Assembly: GCA_009704155.1 (NCBI GenBank)
Contig: WLES01000006.1
Span: 1 to 14,977, forward strand
DNA from: Actinomycetota bacterium
GTDB lineage: Bacteria > Actinomycetota > Actinomycetes > Actinomycetales > Microbacteriaceae
Reading direction: 5' to 3'
DNA length: 14,977 bases
In this document: piece by piece, positions 6,890 to 13,527 of the stretch
How positions within the stretch are numbered: position 1 is the first letter of the stretch
How the letters are laid out: each line of letters begins with the position of its first letter
The notes under the pieces: generated by a model
The model's database searches: none
The model's input: only the letters and a program-made list of their open reading frames with translations
Told to the model about the DNA's origin: nothing
Program-made: the position numbers and the translations under genes

Positions 6890-6895
6890 AGCCTA
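6890..6895 (-). promoter_or_regulatory. -10 element of internal leaderless zur promoter, overlapping upstream stop codon
   Basis: TAGGCT on the minus strand, spacer CGTGTT (6 nt), then the GTG start of zur. The TAG of the hexamer is also the stop codon of the small membrane protein gene (6895-6893). This would give zur its own transcript in addition to read-through from the Zur-controlled promoter upstream. No clear -35 is visible. Confidence 0.6.
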
Positions 6896-7174
6896 ATCGT
6901 GGTCCTTGGCGCCCTTGATGTGGATGTGATCGTCGTGGTGCTCGATGCCGTGTTCTTGATCGATTTCCTTGTGTAGCTGGTGGCGCAGCTTGGGCAGAAT
7001 CCACTTCTTGAAGACGATTCCGTAAATGAAGGCGACGAGGACTACGTCGAAGACGACCTGCCAGAACACTTCACCGATGATGTGCGCTGGGTCAAATGTG
7101 ATGGAGATGACTTCGTCCCAGAAGGACATCTCTTCTTCGCCGTGTCCGGCCTCTGCAAGGTAATTGATTATCAT
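6893..7174 (-). CDS. Small single-span membrane protein with His/Asp-rich tail, Zur-controlled candidate
   Basis: I do not recognise a named family. With the ATG at 7174 the product has 93 residues: an acidic N-terminus (AEAGHGEEEMSFWDEV), a DPAH motif, a hydrophobic segment at about 33-57 (VFWQVVFDVVLVAFIYGIVF), then a basic stretch KKWILPKLRHQLHK and a polar tail with eight histidines in its last 31 residues, including EHHDDHIHIK. The tail is a likely metal-binding region, probably cytoplasmic by the positive-inside rule. The start at 7174 is chosen because TAGTTT ends 6 nt upstream. ATG at 7129 (78 residues, preceded by GAAGAAG) and TTG at 7180 are alternatives. A Zur box covers its start, and zur follows 9 nt after its stop. 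A role in zinc sensing, uptake or storage is inference. Confidence 0.8.
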   Translation of the reverse strand: MIINYLAEAGHGEEEMSFWDEVISITFDPAHIIGEVFWQVVFDVVLVAFIYGIVFKKWILPKLRHQLHKEIDQEHGIEHHDDHIHIKGAKDHD

Positions 7175-7180
7175 TCTCAA
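7164..7180. promoter_or_regulatory. Zur-box-like operator
   Basis: The minus strand reads TTGAGAATGATAATCAA, a 17-bp near-palindrome with six of eight arm positions paired around a central base. Its core TGAGAATGATAATCA differs at three positions from the actinobacterial Zur consensus TGAAAATGATTTTCA as I remember it. It lies directly downstream of the candidate -10 (7181-7186) and covers the predicted start site and first codons of the small membrane protein gene, so bound Zur would block transcription initiation. zur itself is the next gene, which suggests autoregulation. Confidence 0.75.
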
Positions 7181-7209
7181 AAACTAACACAGATGAGAAC
7201 GGTTCGCAA
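7181..7209 (-). promoter_or_regulatory. Promoter of the small His-rich membrane gene and zur
   Basis: The minus strand has TTGCGA (7209-7204), a 17-nt spacer, TAGTTT (7186-7181), and then 6 nt to the ATG at 7174. This is the best-formed -35/-10 pair in the window. It lies in the 38-nt gap after bkdC and overlaps or abuts the Zur box. Confidence 0.6.
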
Positions 7210-7212
7210 TAG

Positions 7213-8547
7213 CTAGTCGAGCAGGAGCGCCGGCTCCTCGATGATGCTTGCGATGTCCGCGAGGAAGCGGCTCGCCACGTCACCGTCAACAACGCGGTGG
7301 TCAAAAGACGCGCCGATGGTCGTGACGTAACGCACCTCAACCTGACCGTCGACAACCCATGGCTTCTGCTTGATGGTTCCGAGCGCGACGATGCTCACTT
7401 CGCCCGGGTTGATGATCGGGGTGCCGGTGTCGACGCCGAATGAACCAAGGTTTGTAATGGTGATGGTGCCGTTCGACATTCCCTCGGGTGTTGTCTTTCC
7501 GTCACGCGCGGTAATTGTCAGGTCCTCGAGCCCAATCGCCAACTGCTTCATGTTGAGCGTGTGCGCTTCTTTAACGTTTGGCACGATGAGTCCGCGCGGG
7601 GTCGCGGCGGCGATTCCCAGGTTCACGTAGTGGTGAACAATGATGTCCTTGTCTGTCCACGAGGAGTTGACGGTTGGGTTTCGCTGAACGGCCCAAATCA
7701 CCGCGCGCGCCATGATGAGCAGCGGCGAGACACGGATTCCCTGAAAATCGGGTGAGGCCTTCAGACGCTTGACGAAATCCATGGTGCGGGTCGCGTCGAC
7801 GTCGACGAACACGGAAACGTGAGGTGCTTCAAACTTCGATCGCACCATCGCGCTCGCGATCGCCTTGCGAACACCCTTGACGGGAATATACTCCTCGCGC
7901 TCCGACGGCCATTCCGGCGTCTCAACGTTGCGGAAAACTGTTTTCACTTCGGACTGTCGGATCACGTCCTCGCGTGTGATTTCTCCGTTCGCTCCCGTAG
8001 CGGGAACCTTCGTGAGGTCAACGCCGAGTTCCTTGGCGAGTTTCCGGATCGGGGGTTTCGCGAGCACGGGTGAGGAGCCGGCCGGCGGATACACCACGGG
8101 CTCGGACGGACTCACGGGCTGTTCTGCCTCAATCGGAGCTTTCGCCGCTGTCGCCGGAGGTTTGCGACTGCCGCGACGAGACGCCACACTTCCCCCGCTG
8201 CTGCCGTATCCAACGAGAACGGGTTCGGCCACTGGCTTGCTTTTCGCGGCCGGCGGCGCAGCAGCGCTCGCCTCGGGCGCCGGGTGAAGAGGTGCGGGAA
8301 CACCTGACTCGGAGTCGACCTGAATGATGGCTTTACCAACGGGGACGGTTTCTCCCTCGGCAGCAAGCAGCGCCACGATTACACCGGCGAACGGGCTCGG
8401 CAGTTCGACGAGTGACTTTGCCGTTTCAATCTCAACGAGCACGTCGTTGATGGCAACGGTGTCGCCAACCTTCACGCGCCACTGAACAATTTCGGCTTCG
8501 GTGAGGCCTTCACCCACGTCGGGAAGTGGAAAATCGACTACGGCCAT
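7213..8547 (-). CDS. bkdC: E2 component of 2-oxo-acid dehydrogenase complex (dihydrolipoamide acyltransferase)
   Basis: This is the core of the complex; it transfers the acyl group from lipoamide to CoA. The 444 residues show one lipoyl domain (1-80) opening [17 protein letters not shown] with the lipoylated Lys44 in ETAKS, an Ala/Pro-rich linker, a peripheral-subunit-binding domain at about 157-195 ([15 protein letters not shown], then [13 protein letters not shown]), and the acyltransferase domain ending in [10 protein letters not shown], with His417 and Asp421 as catalytic residues. A single lipoyl domain and close resemblance to M. tuberculosis BkdC favour the branched-chain type, but a pyruvate-specific complex cannot be excluded. 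It starts 2 nt after the bkdB stop, with GAGGGG as a likely Shine-Dalgarno. No E3 gene is in the window. Confidence 0.94.
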   Translation of the reverse strand: MAVVDFPLPDVGEGLTEAEIVQWRVKVGDTVAINDVLVEIETAKSLVELPSPFAGVIVALLAAEGETVPVGKAIIQVDSESGVPAPLHPAPEASAAAPPAAKSKPVAEPVLVGYGSSGGSVASRRGSRKPPATAAKAPIEAEQPVSPSEPVVYPPAGSSPVLAKPPIRKLAKELGVDLTKVPATGANGEITREDVIRQSEVKTVFRNVETPEWPSEREEYIPVKGVRKAIASAMVRSKFEAPHVSVFVDVDATRTMDFVKRLKASPDFQGIRVSPLLIMARAVIWAVQRNPTVNSSWTDKDIIVHHYVNLGIAAATPRGLIVPNVKEAHTLNMKQLAIGLEDLTITARDGKTTPEGMSNGTITITNLGSFGVDTGTPIINPGEVSIVALGTIKQKPWVVDGQVEVRYVTTIGASFDHRVVDGDVASRFLADIASIIEEPALLLD

Positions 8548-8549
8548 CG

Positions 8550-9527
8550 TCAGAATCCCCTCGATCGGTCAACGGCATCGAGGATTCTGTCGACGCTCGG
8601 CAAGTAGTAGCCTTCAAGGTTCGCGGGCGGAAAGGGAACGTCAAAAGCGCTGACGCGAATCACGGGGGCCTCCAGCGAGTAAAAGGCGCGTTCCGCGACG
8701 GTTGCCGCAACTTCCGAACCAACCGACGCTTGCCCGGGCGCTTCCTGGGCGACGACGAGCCGGCCGGTCTTCTGAACACTCGCAAGAATGGGGTCGTAAT
8801 CGATGGGGGACAGCGACCGGAGGTCGATGACTTCAAGGCTGATTCCCTCGCCGGCGGCAACCTCGGCAGCGTCGAGCAGCATCGCAACCATCGCACCGTG
8901 ACCGACGACCGTGACATCCGACCCCGTGCGAACAACGCGTGATTGGTGCATCGGCCCAGGCGTCGCTCCAGTATCGACGTCGCTCTTGGGCCAGTATCGC
9001 GCTTTTGGCTCAAAGAAAACAACGGGGTCGTTCGAAGAAATCGCCTGCTGAATCATGTGGAATCCGTCACTCGGCGTCGCAGGCGAAACCACACGCAATC
9101 CGGAGGTGTGGACGAAGTAAGCCTCGGGGCTTTCCTGGTGGTGCTCGATCGCCCCAATGTGGCCGCCGTAAGGGATTCGAATCACGACAGGGAAGGCCTG
9201 GGTGCCCTGGTGACGAGTCGTTTGCTTCGCCAATTGCGAGACAATCTGGTCGAACGCCGGGTAGACAAACCCATCGAACTGGATTTCACAAACCGGACGG
9301 TATCCGCGCATCGCTAGCCCGATTGCCGAACCGACAATTCCGGACTCAGCGAGGGGGGTGTCGAGGACGCGGTTCTCGCCGAATTCGTTCTTGAGGCCCT
9401 CGGTTACGCGAAAGACACCGCCGAGCGTCCCGATGTCTTCTCCCATGAGGATGACGCGCGGGTCGTCGCGCATGGCCTTCTGGAGTCCGAGGTTGATTGC
9501 CTTGGCAAGCGAGAGGTTTTCGGTCAC
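8550..9527 (-). CDS. bkdB: E1 beta subunit of 2-oxo-acid dehydrogenase
   Basis: With E1 alpha it forms the heterotetrameric ThDP enzyme that decarboxylates the 2-oxo acid and acylates the E2 lipoyl group. The 325-residue length is standard. Family segments visible are [18 protein letters not shown] at 28-45, [15 protein letters not shown] at 56-70, [15 protein letters not shown] at about 81-95, [15 protein letters not shown] near 118-132, and a C-terminal transketolase-type domain with [16 protein letters not shown]. The GTG start overlaps the bkdA stop by 4 nt (GTGA), and the downstream gap to bkdC is 2 nt, so the three subunits are translationally coupled. Confidence 0.95.
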   Translation of the reverse strand: MTENLSLAKAINLGLQKAMRDDPRVILMGEDIGTLGGVFRVTEGLKNEFGENRVLDTPLAESGIVGSAIGLAMRGYRPVCEIQFDGFVYPAFDQIVSQLAKQTTRHQGTQAFPVVIRIPYGGHIGAIEHHQESPEAYFVHTSGLRVVSPATPSDGFHMIQQAISSNDPVVFFEPKARYWPKSDVDTGATPGPMHQSRVVRTGSDVTVVGHGAMVAMLLDAAEVAAGEGISLEVIDLRSLSPIDYDPILASVQKTGRLVVAQEAPGQASVGSEVAATVAERAFYSLEAPVIRVSAFDVPFPPANLEGYYLPSVDRILDAVDRSRGF

Positions 9528-10636
9528 GATTCACCCCCGAAGGACGCCTCATACTCCGCGAGCCATTTCTTTTGCGCGGTCATGAGGGGGTGCTCGTCCG
9601 TGTAAATGTGGTCGAACATGGCGTCCACGGGCGGAGGAGTCATTGCGAGAGTGCGGGTTCGAAGATCCGAGGCGAGGTCGTCGCCCTCCGTGCGGATTTG
9701 ATCAAAAAATGCGTCGGCTTCGCCGCGGGAGCGAAGGAACTTCTCGAATCGCGAAATCGGATCCCGCTCCTTCCACAATTCTTCCTCTTCCGCCACGCGG
9801 TACTTCGACGGATCGTCACTCGTAGTGTGGGCGCCAAGCCTGTAGGTTTGCGCCTCAATGAAGCGTGGGCCCTGTCCCGAGCGCGCAGCATCGGTCGCTT
9901 TCCGCGTGACCGCGTACGAAATCAAGACATCGTTTCCGTCAATCTGGTACGACTCGATTCCGAATCCCTCGCCGCGCAAGTACAGGGGGCTGCGGGACTG
10001 GCGAACTACTGGGACAGAGATGGCGTACTGGTTGTTCTGCAAGAAGAACACGATCGGGGCTTGATACGACTGGGCAAACACAAGGGCTTCGTTGGCATCG
10101 CCTTCGCTCGAGGCGCCGTCACCGAAATAGACGACACACGCTTCGTCGGCGTCGACGTTTCCTGTGCCGACCTTTCCGTCTAAACCAATTCCCATTGCGT
10201 ATCCGGCTGCGTGCAGCGTTTGCGTGGCCAAAACGAGCGTGTACAAGCGGAACTTCGATTCGCGTGGATCCCAGCCGCCATTAGTGACACCACGAAGCAA
10301 CGCAATGATGCTGAGAAAGTCGACTCCGCGGATTCGGGCAATCGAGTGTTCTCGATAGCTGGGAAAAATGGTGTCATGAGCCCTGGTTCCAAACGCGGAC
10401 CCAACTTGCGCCGCCTCCTGACCGAGGGAAGGAACCCAGAGGGCTAGCTGGCCTTGGCGTTGCAGGTTTCCCGCTTCAATGTCGAGTCGACGGGTCGTCA
10501 CCATTTCGCGGTAAAACGACCGCAGCGTGTCGTCGTCTAGGCCGTCGACGAGCGCACGATATTCAGCTGTGCGATCCGATTCGAGCAGAGTGCCATCGGT
10601 CGACAGAAGTTGGAGGGTTGCCTCGGTATACGGCAT
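9524..10636 (-). CDS. bkdA: E1 alpha subunit of 2-oxo-acid dehydrogenase
   Basis: This is the ThDP-binding subunit. The 370 residues contain the ThDP/Mg motif beginning GDGASSEGDANEA at 172-184 and ending LQNN at 199-202, the segment IFPSYREHSIA near 90-100, and RLGAHTTSDDPSKYR at about 266-280, which corresponds to the active-site loop that is phosphorylated in eukaryotic homologues. A longer N-terminus than pyruvate-specific enzymes and the resemblance to M. tuberculosis BkdA favour branched-chain substrates. Substrate is not certain from sequence. It begins 9 nt after pat, with TAGTCT ending 6 nt before its ATG and no good Shine-Dalgarno, so it may have its own leaderless transcript as well as being read from pat. 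Confidence 0.94.
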   Translation of the reverse strand: MPYTEATLQLLSTDGTLLESDRTAEYRALVDGLDDDTLRSFYREMVTTRRLDIEAGNLQRQGQLALWVPSLGQEAAQVGSAFGTRAHDTIFPSYREHSIARIRGVDFLSIIALLRGVTNGGWDPRESKFRLYTLVLATQTLHAAGYAMGIGLDGKVGTGNVDADEACVVYFGDGASSEGDANEALVFAQSYQAPIVFFLQNNQYAISVPVVRQSRSPLYLRGEGFGIESYQIDGNDVLISYAVTRKATDAARSGQGPRFIEAQTYRLGAHTTSDDPSKYRVAEEEELWKERDPISRFEKFLRSRGEADAFFDQIRTEGDDLASDLRTRTLAMTPPPVDAMFDHIYTDEHPLMTAQKKWLAEYEASFGGES

Positions 10637-10642
10637 GCACCC

Positions 10643-10648
10643 AGACTA
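10643..10648 (-). promoter_or_regulatory. -10 element of internal leaderless bkdA promoter, overlapping pat stop codon
   Basis: The minus strand reads TAGTCT, GGGTGC (6 nt), then the bkdA ATG. The TAG is also the stop codon of pat (10648-10646). The arrangement is the same as at zur. A -35 is not evident. Confidence 0.5.
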
Positions 10649-11746
10649 TCCGTTTGGTTCGCCGTGGTGCAGGTTGGCCGCCACAATCCTTGCCGTTGCA
10701 GCGAGCAGCACGGGAATCGACTCTGGCTCACCAACGGTCACTCGAATTCCATCACCGGAGAACACGCGTGCAACGATTCCACCCCTTTCGAGGATTGCGG
10801 CTGCGGCGTCCGTGTTCGATCCTGTTGGCAGCCACACGAAGTTTCCGTGAGCGTGCGGAATTTCCCAGCCTTGCTCGCGGAGGGAATTCCAGAGTTCATT
10901 TCGGCGTTCAACAATGTCGCGAACGATCGCGAGGGCGTCATCACTGTGGTCGAGAACGGCGAGCGCCGCGCGCTGCGCTTGTTCGGTGACGACCATTGGG
11001 ATTGCCGTCGAGTTGGCGGCTCCGAGTATCGAGCGGTGACCGACGGCGAATCCAATTCGGAGGCCGGCAAGGCCCCACGCTTTGCTGAATGTGCGCAGAA
11101 TGACGAGGTTGGGGTATCGACCCTTCTGTTCCTCGCCTCGCACGATTTCGGGGTTCATCGAGAACTCGGCATAGGCCTCATCGAGTATCACAAGGACTGT
11201 CGGGGGAACTTTTGTCATGAATCGCTCGAAATCCTCTGTCGTGATGGCGGTCCCCGTTGGATTGTTCGGGGTGCACAGCATGACAACCCTGGTTCGGTCG
11301 TCGATTGCCGCTGCCATCGCGTCAAGGTCGTGGCTGTGGTCAGGCAGGTTGGGGATTTTGCGGGCTTCCGCACCGGCGACGACCGCTGTCCACGGGTAGG
11401 CCTCGAAAGCTCGCCACGCAAAAACGATGTTGTCCCCCGGGCCTGATGTTGCCTGAATCAGTTGGTACAAGATGGAGACTGAGCCTGCCCCCACAATGAT
11501 TTCCTCGACGTCACAGCCCCACACGGTGGCGAGCTGTGAACGAACGTTGAGTGACGTCGACTCCGGGTAACGTCCCACCGTCGCTTCGTTGATTGCATCA
11601 TCAACCCATCGGGGAGTGGGTGCGGGGTTTTCGTTGGACGAAAGCTTGAACGACTCGGCGGAGGCAGGGCGTCCTTGTTTGTAAGCAGGCAGGCTGAGAA
11701 TCTCTGGTCGCAGGTGTACGACGGGTTCGGATTCATAGAGGCCCAT
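10646..11746 (-). CDS. pat: Aromatic amino acid / histidinol-phosphate type aminotransferase
   Basis: This is a PLP-dependent class I/II aminotransferase of 366 residues. It shows SSNENPAPTP at 36-45, GAGSVSILYQLIQAT at 86-100, NNPTG at 161-165, DEAYAEF at 189-195, and TFSKAWGLAGLRIGFAVGH at 219-237 with Lys222 as the PLP lysine. The GSVS segment and WRAFEAYP at 111-118 match the actinobacterial Pat (HisC2) enzyme better than a biosynthetic HisC, so aromatic amino acids are the likelier substrates. It is the first gene of a run with bkdABC, hinting that its 2-oxo-acid products, or other amino acids it accepts, may feed the complex. TAGGCT lies 7 nt before the ATG. Histidine biosynthesis remains an alternative if the genome lacks another hisC. 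Confidence 0.9.
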   Translation of the reverse strand: MGLYESEPVVHLRPEILSLPAYKQGRPASAESFKLSSNENPAPTPRWVDDAINEATVGRYPESTSLNVRSQLATVWGCDVEEIIVGAGSVSILYQLIQATSGPGDNIVFAWRAFEAYPWTAVVAGAEARKIPNLPDHSHDLDAMAAAIDDRTRVVMLCTPNNPTGTAITTEDFERFMTKVPPTVLVILDEAYAEFSMNPEIVRGEEQKGRYPNLVILRTFSKAWGLAGLRIGFAVGHRSILGAANSTAIPMVVTEQAQRAALAVLDHSDDALAIVRDIVERRNELWNSLREQGWEIPHAHGNFVWLPTGSNTDAAAAILERGGIVARVFSGDGIRVTVGEPESIPVLLAATARIVAANLHHGEPNG

Positions 11747-11753
11747 AGTTATA

Positions 11754-11759
11754 AGCCTA
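11754..11759 (-). promoter_or_regulatory. -10 element of leaderless pat promoter
   Basis: TAGGCT on the minus strand, a 7-nt spacer TATAACT, then the ATG at 11746. The spacing is one base longer than in the other cases. The gap to the divergent holin-family gene is only 41 nt, so the two promoters overlap back to back. Confidence 0.55.
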
Positions 11760-11775
11760 CGATGGCGCTTCGGCG

Positions 11776-11781
11776 TAAAGT
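11776..11781 (+). promoter_or_regulatory. -10 element of leaderless promoter for the holin-family gene
   Basis: TAAAGT is followed by GGGGAC (6 nt) and the ATG at 11788. It fits the TANNNT pattern at the same distance as in the other genes, although GGGGA could also act as a short Shine-Dalgarno. Confidence 0.45.
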
Positions 11782-11787
11782 GGGGAC

Positions 11788-12189
11788 ATGGTTCGTTTAG
11801 TTCTCGGTCTCCTCATCAACGGTGTTGCTCTGTGGCTCGCTGACTTCTTCGTTGACGGAATTTCCCTTATCCCCTTCGGTGATGGCGGCGATGCCAACCT
11901 GGTGTTGTCTTACCTCGCCGTTGCTGCAATCTTCGGCATCATCAACGCCGTCATCGGAAACTTCATTCGCATTGTCGCATTCCCGATTTACCTCCTTACC
12001 TTCGGGCTCATCGCGCTCGTCGTGAATGGCGCGCTGTTCATGCTCGTCGCATCGGTGACCCAGCAGCTCGGTTTTGGTCTCGTCATCGCAGATTTCTGGT
12101 GGGGTGTTCTCGGCGCAGTGGTCATGTCTGCGAGCAACTGGCTATTGGGCATTCTGCTCCGCCCGTTCATCACGGGTTCACCTCTGTAA
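11788..12189 (+). CDS. Four-helix membrane protein, phage_holin_4_2 (YvlD-like) family
   Basis: The 133-residue protein is almost entirely hydrophobic, with four predicted membrane helices at about 4-22, 38-58, 62-88 and 103-124. The segment FGIINAVIGNFIRIVAFPIY and the following LLTFGLIALVVNGALF are typical of the family annotated as phage holin family protein. Despite that name, most chromosomal members are not in prophages and their function is not settled; links to envelope stress have been suggested for YvlD in Bacillus. No phage genes surround it here. Its last 20 nt overlap the end of the convergent hydrolase gene. It is divergent from pat. Confidence 0.9.
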   Translation: MVRLVLGLLINGVALWLADFFVDGISLIPFGDGGDANLVLSYLAVAAIFGIINAVIGNFIRIVAFPIYLLTFGLIALVVNGALFMLVASVTQQLGFGLVIADFWWGVLGAVVMSASNWLLGILLRPFITGSPL

Positions 12190-13243
12190 CCGCTCTCACG
12201 TCGCTCCTCAGCCCTCGGCCAGACGAGTTGACGCGAGCGAGGAGGCGTTCGACCTCGAAATCGCGCAGCTCGTCGAGGTGTCGGGCTGATGACACGTAGG
12301 CGGAGTTGTGATGGACGTCGAACAGTGCGCCGCCGCCGTCTGGCTCGATTACCCAGGTTGTTGAGGTGTGCGAGACCAACCCGCCGAGTGGCGGAACAGG
12401 GTCGGTCGGGTGGATGAGGTGAATTGTAGGCACGCCGGGAGTGTCGCCAATGATTCCGGCTGGTGTTCCAACCGTGATTACCCCTTCGACTCGGTAGCTT
12501 CCGCTTTCCGCGAGCGCCAAGGCGATAAGCCCACCCTGAGAGTGTCCCGTCATTGTGATCGGCGTTGTTGGGGTGACACTTGCTTCGGTGAGCGCAGTGC
12601 GCACGGCAACCAGAGACGCAGCAGATGCGGTTCGGGCCAAATCGACGTTGGATAGCGCGTTCCACGGATCTGTCGGTCCGCCGACGAAATTTGTCCCAGA
12701 GAGATACAGTTCAACGCGTTCCCCGAAACGCTCAATCCGGATATGAGTATCGCCGTCGGGTATTCGCCTCACTCGATCTTCGAGCGTTTGGGGTGCCACG
12801 ACGGCGCCGGACGGGCGTGCGGTGATGGAGACGGTGTAGTTCGCGGCAGCGGCTGGTTGACGTGACGACAGTAGCGCTGTTGCCAGGGGGCGAACCACCA
12901 TCCACGCGCGACCGGTGTCGATTTGTCGCCATAACCAGGCTCCACCTCCCAACGCCGCCACTACTGGCACAAGAGCGCCGTCCCTCGCGACCCTGGCCCT
13001 CAGCGCCTCCTCCGGCGCAAGCGTTTCACCCGCACGGCGGAGGGCGGCTGCGGACTTCGACATGTCGACAGCAAGATCCCTCGCCCGTTCCGCGAACACT
13101 GGCGCAAGCGGCTTTGCCAAAGCCTGCACGGCAGCGCGGAATGCTAAGCGCGTGAGTTCAGCGGAGAGCATCTCCAATACCTCTGCTCGGTCAAACAGCG
13201 CACACGCCGCATAGCCGATCCCTCTGTTGGATACAGGCGTCAC
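12170..13243 (-). CDS. Alpha/beta hydrolase, lipase-like
   Basis: The 357-residue protein has an N-terminal helical part of about 125 residues, including a weak hydrophobic stretch LVPVVAALGGGAWLW at 91-105, followed by an alpha/beta hydrolase domain. The nucleophile elbow is GHSQGG at 233-238 (Ser235). Asp281 in HPTDPVP and His311 or His312 in DVHHNSAY are good candidates for the rest of the triad. The region AASLVAVRTAL before the elbow resembles lipase class 3 or PGAP1-like folds. The GTG start overlaps the stop of the small WxG-like gene by 4 nt (GTGA), so the two are coupled. Its 3' end overlaps the holin-family gene by 20 nt on the opposite strand. Substrate is unknown. Cytoplasmic or membrane-associated location is inferred from the absence of a signal peptide. 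Confidence 0.85.
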   Translation of the reverse strand: MTPVSNRGIGYAACALFDRAEVLEMLSAELTRLAFRAAVQALAKPLAPVFAERARDLAVDMSKSAAALRRAGETLAPEEALRARVARDGALVPVVAALGGGAWLWRQIDTGRAWMVVRPLATALLSSRQPAAAANYTVSITARPSGAVVAPQTLEDRVRRIPDGDTHIRIERFGERVELYLSGTNFVGGPTDPWNALSNVDLARTASAASLVAVRTALTEASVTPTTPITMTGHSQGGLIALALAESGSYRVEGVITVGTPAGIIGDTPGVPTIHLIHPTDPVPPLGGLVSHTSTTWVIEPDGGGALFDVHHNSAYVSSARHLDELRDFEVERLLARVNSSGRGLRSDVRAVTEVNP

Positions 13244-13500
13244 AAGTCGCCGATTGTTGCGTCAACGAGCAGTGCTTCAACCCGCGCACGGTAGCCATCG
13301 ACAACTGCATCGAACGCGATTCGCGCAGTACCCCACCAATCCGTCCGGCCGCTCAGGGCTTCCAAACCGAGAGCAACCCCGTGAAGTTCGTGCGTGAAGG
13401 AGCTAGTGCCGAAGTGCATCACGGTGCCATCGTGGCGCATCGGGACCACCGCTGTGTGCAGTGAGTTGACACTGGGGAAATGCTGTGATGTCCCGCCCAA
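13240..13500 (-). CDS. Small WxG-like helical protein coupled to the hydrolase
   Basis: This is an 86-residue protein without a recognised family. Its C-terminal half has a helix-turn-helix-like layout: SFTHELHGVALGLEALSG, then TDWWGTARIAF containing W55-W56-G57, then a second helix AVVDGYRARVEALL. The W-x-G followed by an A...AF helix resembles the WXG100 (ESAT-6-like) hairpin, although the protein is shorter and the N-terminal helix is less clear. It ends with GTGA overlapping the hydrolase start, so the pair is one transcription and translation unit. The TTG at 13500 has no good Shine-Dalgarno; ATG at 13440 (residue 21) or 13419 (residue 28) are alternatives. The WXG assignment is a visual resemblance only. 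Confidence 0.65.
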   Translation of the reverse strand: MGGTSQHFPSVNSLHTAVVPMRHDGTVMHFGTSSFTHELHGVALGLEALSGRTDWWGTARIAFDAVVDGYRARVEALLVDATIGDL

Positions 13501-13527
13501 TGTGGAGAAATTGGGGAGAATAGAAGT

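Noticed and set aside
9497..10183. Plus-strand open frame of 228 codons
   Set aside because: Shadow of bkdA on the opposite strand.
10610..11446. Plus-strand open frame of 278 codons
   Set aside because: It is antisense to pat, which has complete aminotransferase motifs. The translation shows no recognisable family.
11788..12189. Prophage suggested by a holin-family gene
   Set aside because: No integrase, lysin, capsid or other phage gene is nearby. The family is widespread as ordinary chromosomal membrane proteins.
11988..12665. Minus-strand open frame of 225 codons
   Set aside because: Arg/Ser/Pro-rich shadow frame over the hydrolase and holin-family genes, both better supported.
13466..13471. 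TTGACA as the purB promoter -35
   Set aside because: The hexamer is perfect, but no acceptable -10 lies 16-18 nt downstream, so it was not listed as a promoter.
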